64,000 bases of DNA, taken from assembly GCF_000472925.1 (NCBI RefSeq), contig NZ_AXAS01000002.1, positions 124,001 through 188,000 on the forward strand, written 5' to 3'. The notes under the pieces are model-generated. The model searched no databases. It was not told where the DNA came from and saw nothing but the letters and a program-made list of their open reading frames with translations. Position 1 is the first letter of the stretch. Each line of letters starts with the position of its first letter. Origin of the DNA: Bradyrhizobium sp. Ec3.3. GTDB lineage: Bacteria > Pseudomonadota > Alphaproteobacteria > Rhizobiales > Xanthobacteraceae. This document shows positions 63,308 through 64,000 of this stretch, one piece after another. A program made the position numbers and the translations under genes.

Positions 63308-63716
63308 AAGCGCACCTTGACACGTGCTTCGACCGAGGAGTGTAGCGGGCACCCCAAGACGAGGGAAGCGCTCGATCAGCCCGCGTGGCTATCCATGCCC
63401 CGACCTTCCGGTGAACAGACTGAAACCACTCAGCACGCTCGGCTATGCCATCGTATAGCTAGCGAAGTGAAACGAATTCAGTAAGTTAGTGGCATGAGGA
63501 ACGAAACCATATCACTCGTTTTCCCGGCACTCGGCGTTACGATGCTGATAGTCGCGATCGTCCTGCTCGCCGGCGTGTAGCTCGCCTCAACGGGCGCGCC
63601 TTCTGACGGACGCCAAGCGCGGGCAACGTCAGCACTCACTGAGCAAACGTTAGCGCACGGCCGCGGCTCTGCACGAGCCATCACCTGGTGCGTTGCACCG
63701 AAACCCGTCCGGCGTA
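63308..63716. other. Intergenic region with one possible tiny gene
   Basis: About 409 bases between a FixJ-type gene and a LysR gene. It contains a possible 28-codon membrane peptide (63494-63580). Nothing else is recognisable; no strong hairpin or regulator dyad was seen. Confidence 0.5.
63494..63580 (+). CDS. Possible 28-residue single-helix membrane peptide
   Basis: ATG 63494 to TAG 63580 encodes a short charged N-terminus (MRNETIS) and one continuous hydrophobic helix (ALGVTMLIVAIVLLAGV). The ribosome site is poor. Tiny single-helix proteins like this often join respiratory complexes or transporters. Support comes only from composition, so it may be chance. Confidence 0.35.
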   Translation: MRNETISLVFPALGVTMLIVAIVLLAGV

Positions 63717-64000
63717 TCAGCCCTCAAACCGTTCCACCAGAAAATCGATGAACAGACGCACCTTGAGTGCGAGATGGCGTGTCGGCGGATAGAGCGCGTA
63801 GAGCGCCAGTGGCGGCGCATGATAGTCATCGAGACAGGTCCGCAGACGCCCCGTCTGCAATGCGTCCTCCCCGATGAAGACCGGAAGCAAGGCGATCCCC
63901 CGCCCGGCCACGGCCGCATCGCGCAACACTTCGGCATTGTTGACGCATAGCATCCAGGACGGCTGGATCCAGTGATCGCCATCCTTGCCTGACAGCTTCC
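63717..64000 (-). CDS. LysR-family regulator, C-terminal part (cut by right edge)
   Basis: The last ~94 codons of a LysR substrate-binding domain: LCVNNAEVLRDAAVAGRGIALLPVFIGEDAL, then RLRTCLDDYHAPPLALYALYPPTRHLALKVRLFIDFLVERFEG. The pattern (AAVAGRGIALLP, YPPTRHLALKVRLFIDFL) is that of regulators controlling adjacent oxidoreductases or quinone-related genes. The DNA-binding part lies outside the window. Confidence 0.85.
   Translation of the reverse strand, partial: KLSGKDGDHWIQPSWMLCVNNAEVLRDAAVAGRGIALLPVFIGEDALQTGRLRTCLDDYHAPPLALYALYPPTRHLALKVRLFIDFLVERFEG

Noticed and set aside
1..64000. tRNA, rRNA, CRISPR arrays, insertion sequences or prophage genes
   Set aside because: None recognised on reading; no direct-repeat array, transposase, integrase or phage structural gene appears in any coding frame.

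Overview
The window is a GC-rich piece of an alphaproteobacterial chromosome. The best guess is a Bradyrhizobium-like rhizobium. Reasons: SorC, LysR and FixJ-type regulators, many ABC and sugar-acid clusters, small DUF6894, DUF992 and DUF1269 proteins common in Bradyrhizobiaceae, and a palindromic intergenic repeat present twice (18367-18497 and 61956-62106). This is inference; no rRNA or marker gene is present. No tRNA, CRISPR array or insertion sequence was seen.

Layout. 1-2470: a TonB-dependent receptor (cut by the left edge) and a NiCoT nickel/cobalt permease behind a perfect NikR-type operator. 2482-14027 (minus): one long operon with a SorC regulator, a binding-protein ABC importer with two different ATPases, an EryA-like polyol kinase, a 2-hydroxyacid dehydrogenase, a class II aldolase and a GlpD-like dehydrogenase. 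14188-17371 (plus, divergent): a second FGGY kinase, a HAD phosphatase and a second class II aldolase. Together they look like a polyol or sugar catabolic regulon whose substrate cannot be read from sequence. 17374-22493: an ornithine-cyclodeaminase-family enzyme, an AmaA-like FAD oxidase and an AmaB-like aldehyde dehydrogenase, with a divergent LysR regulator; this fits lysine/pipecolate breakdown to 2-aminoadipate.

22529-35430: a sensor kinase with no sensor domain and two tandem NarL-type response regulators, then arginine deiminase with an APC antiporter, a second APC paralogue, and a run of small membrane or exported stress-type proteins (DUF1269, Bax inhibitor-1, DUF6894, AI-2E family, DUF992, HdeD). 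A GACTAG-centred element precedes three of these genes. 35477-44815: a compact efflux block, RND adaptor and pump followed directly by HlyD, RbbA-like ABC and YhhJ-like permease genes.

44828-51015 (minus): ROK repressor, second ABC sugar importer and an SDR dehydrogenase, with a 21-bp dyad at the repressor start. 51163-55367 (minus): DHDPS-family aldolase, DUF1537 kinase, PdxA2-type dehydrogenase and iron alcohol dehydrogenase, translationally coupled. 55596-61958 (plus): IclR regulator, sodium-solute symporter, Asp-box (sialidase-like) protein without signal peptide, SDR and a secreted alpha/beta hydrolase. A near-identical ~33-bp element lies before both the aldolase operon and the symporter operon, tying them into one putative IclR regulon; this is the best candidate for an undescribed catabolic system here. 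62255-64000: two response regulators, a possible 28-residue membrane peptide and the 3' end of a LysR gene.
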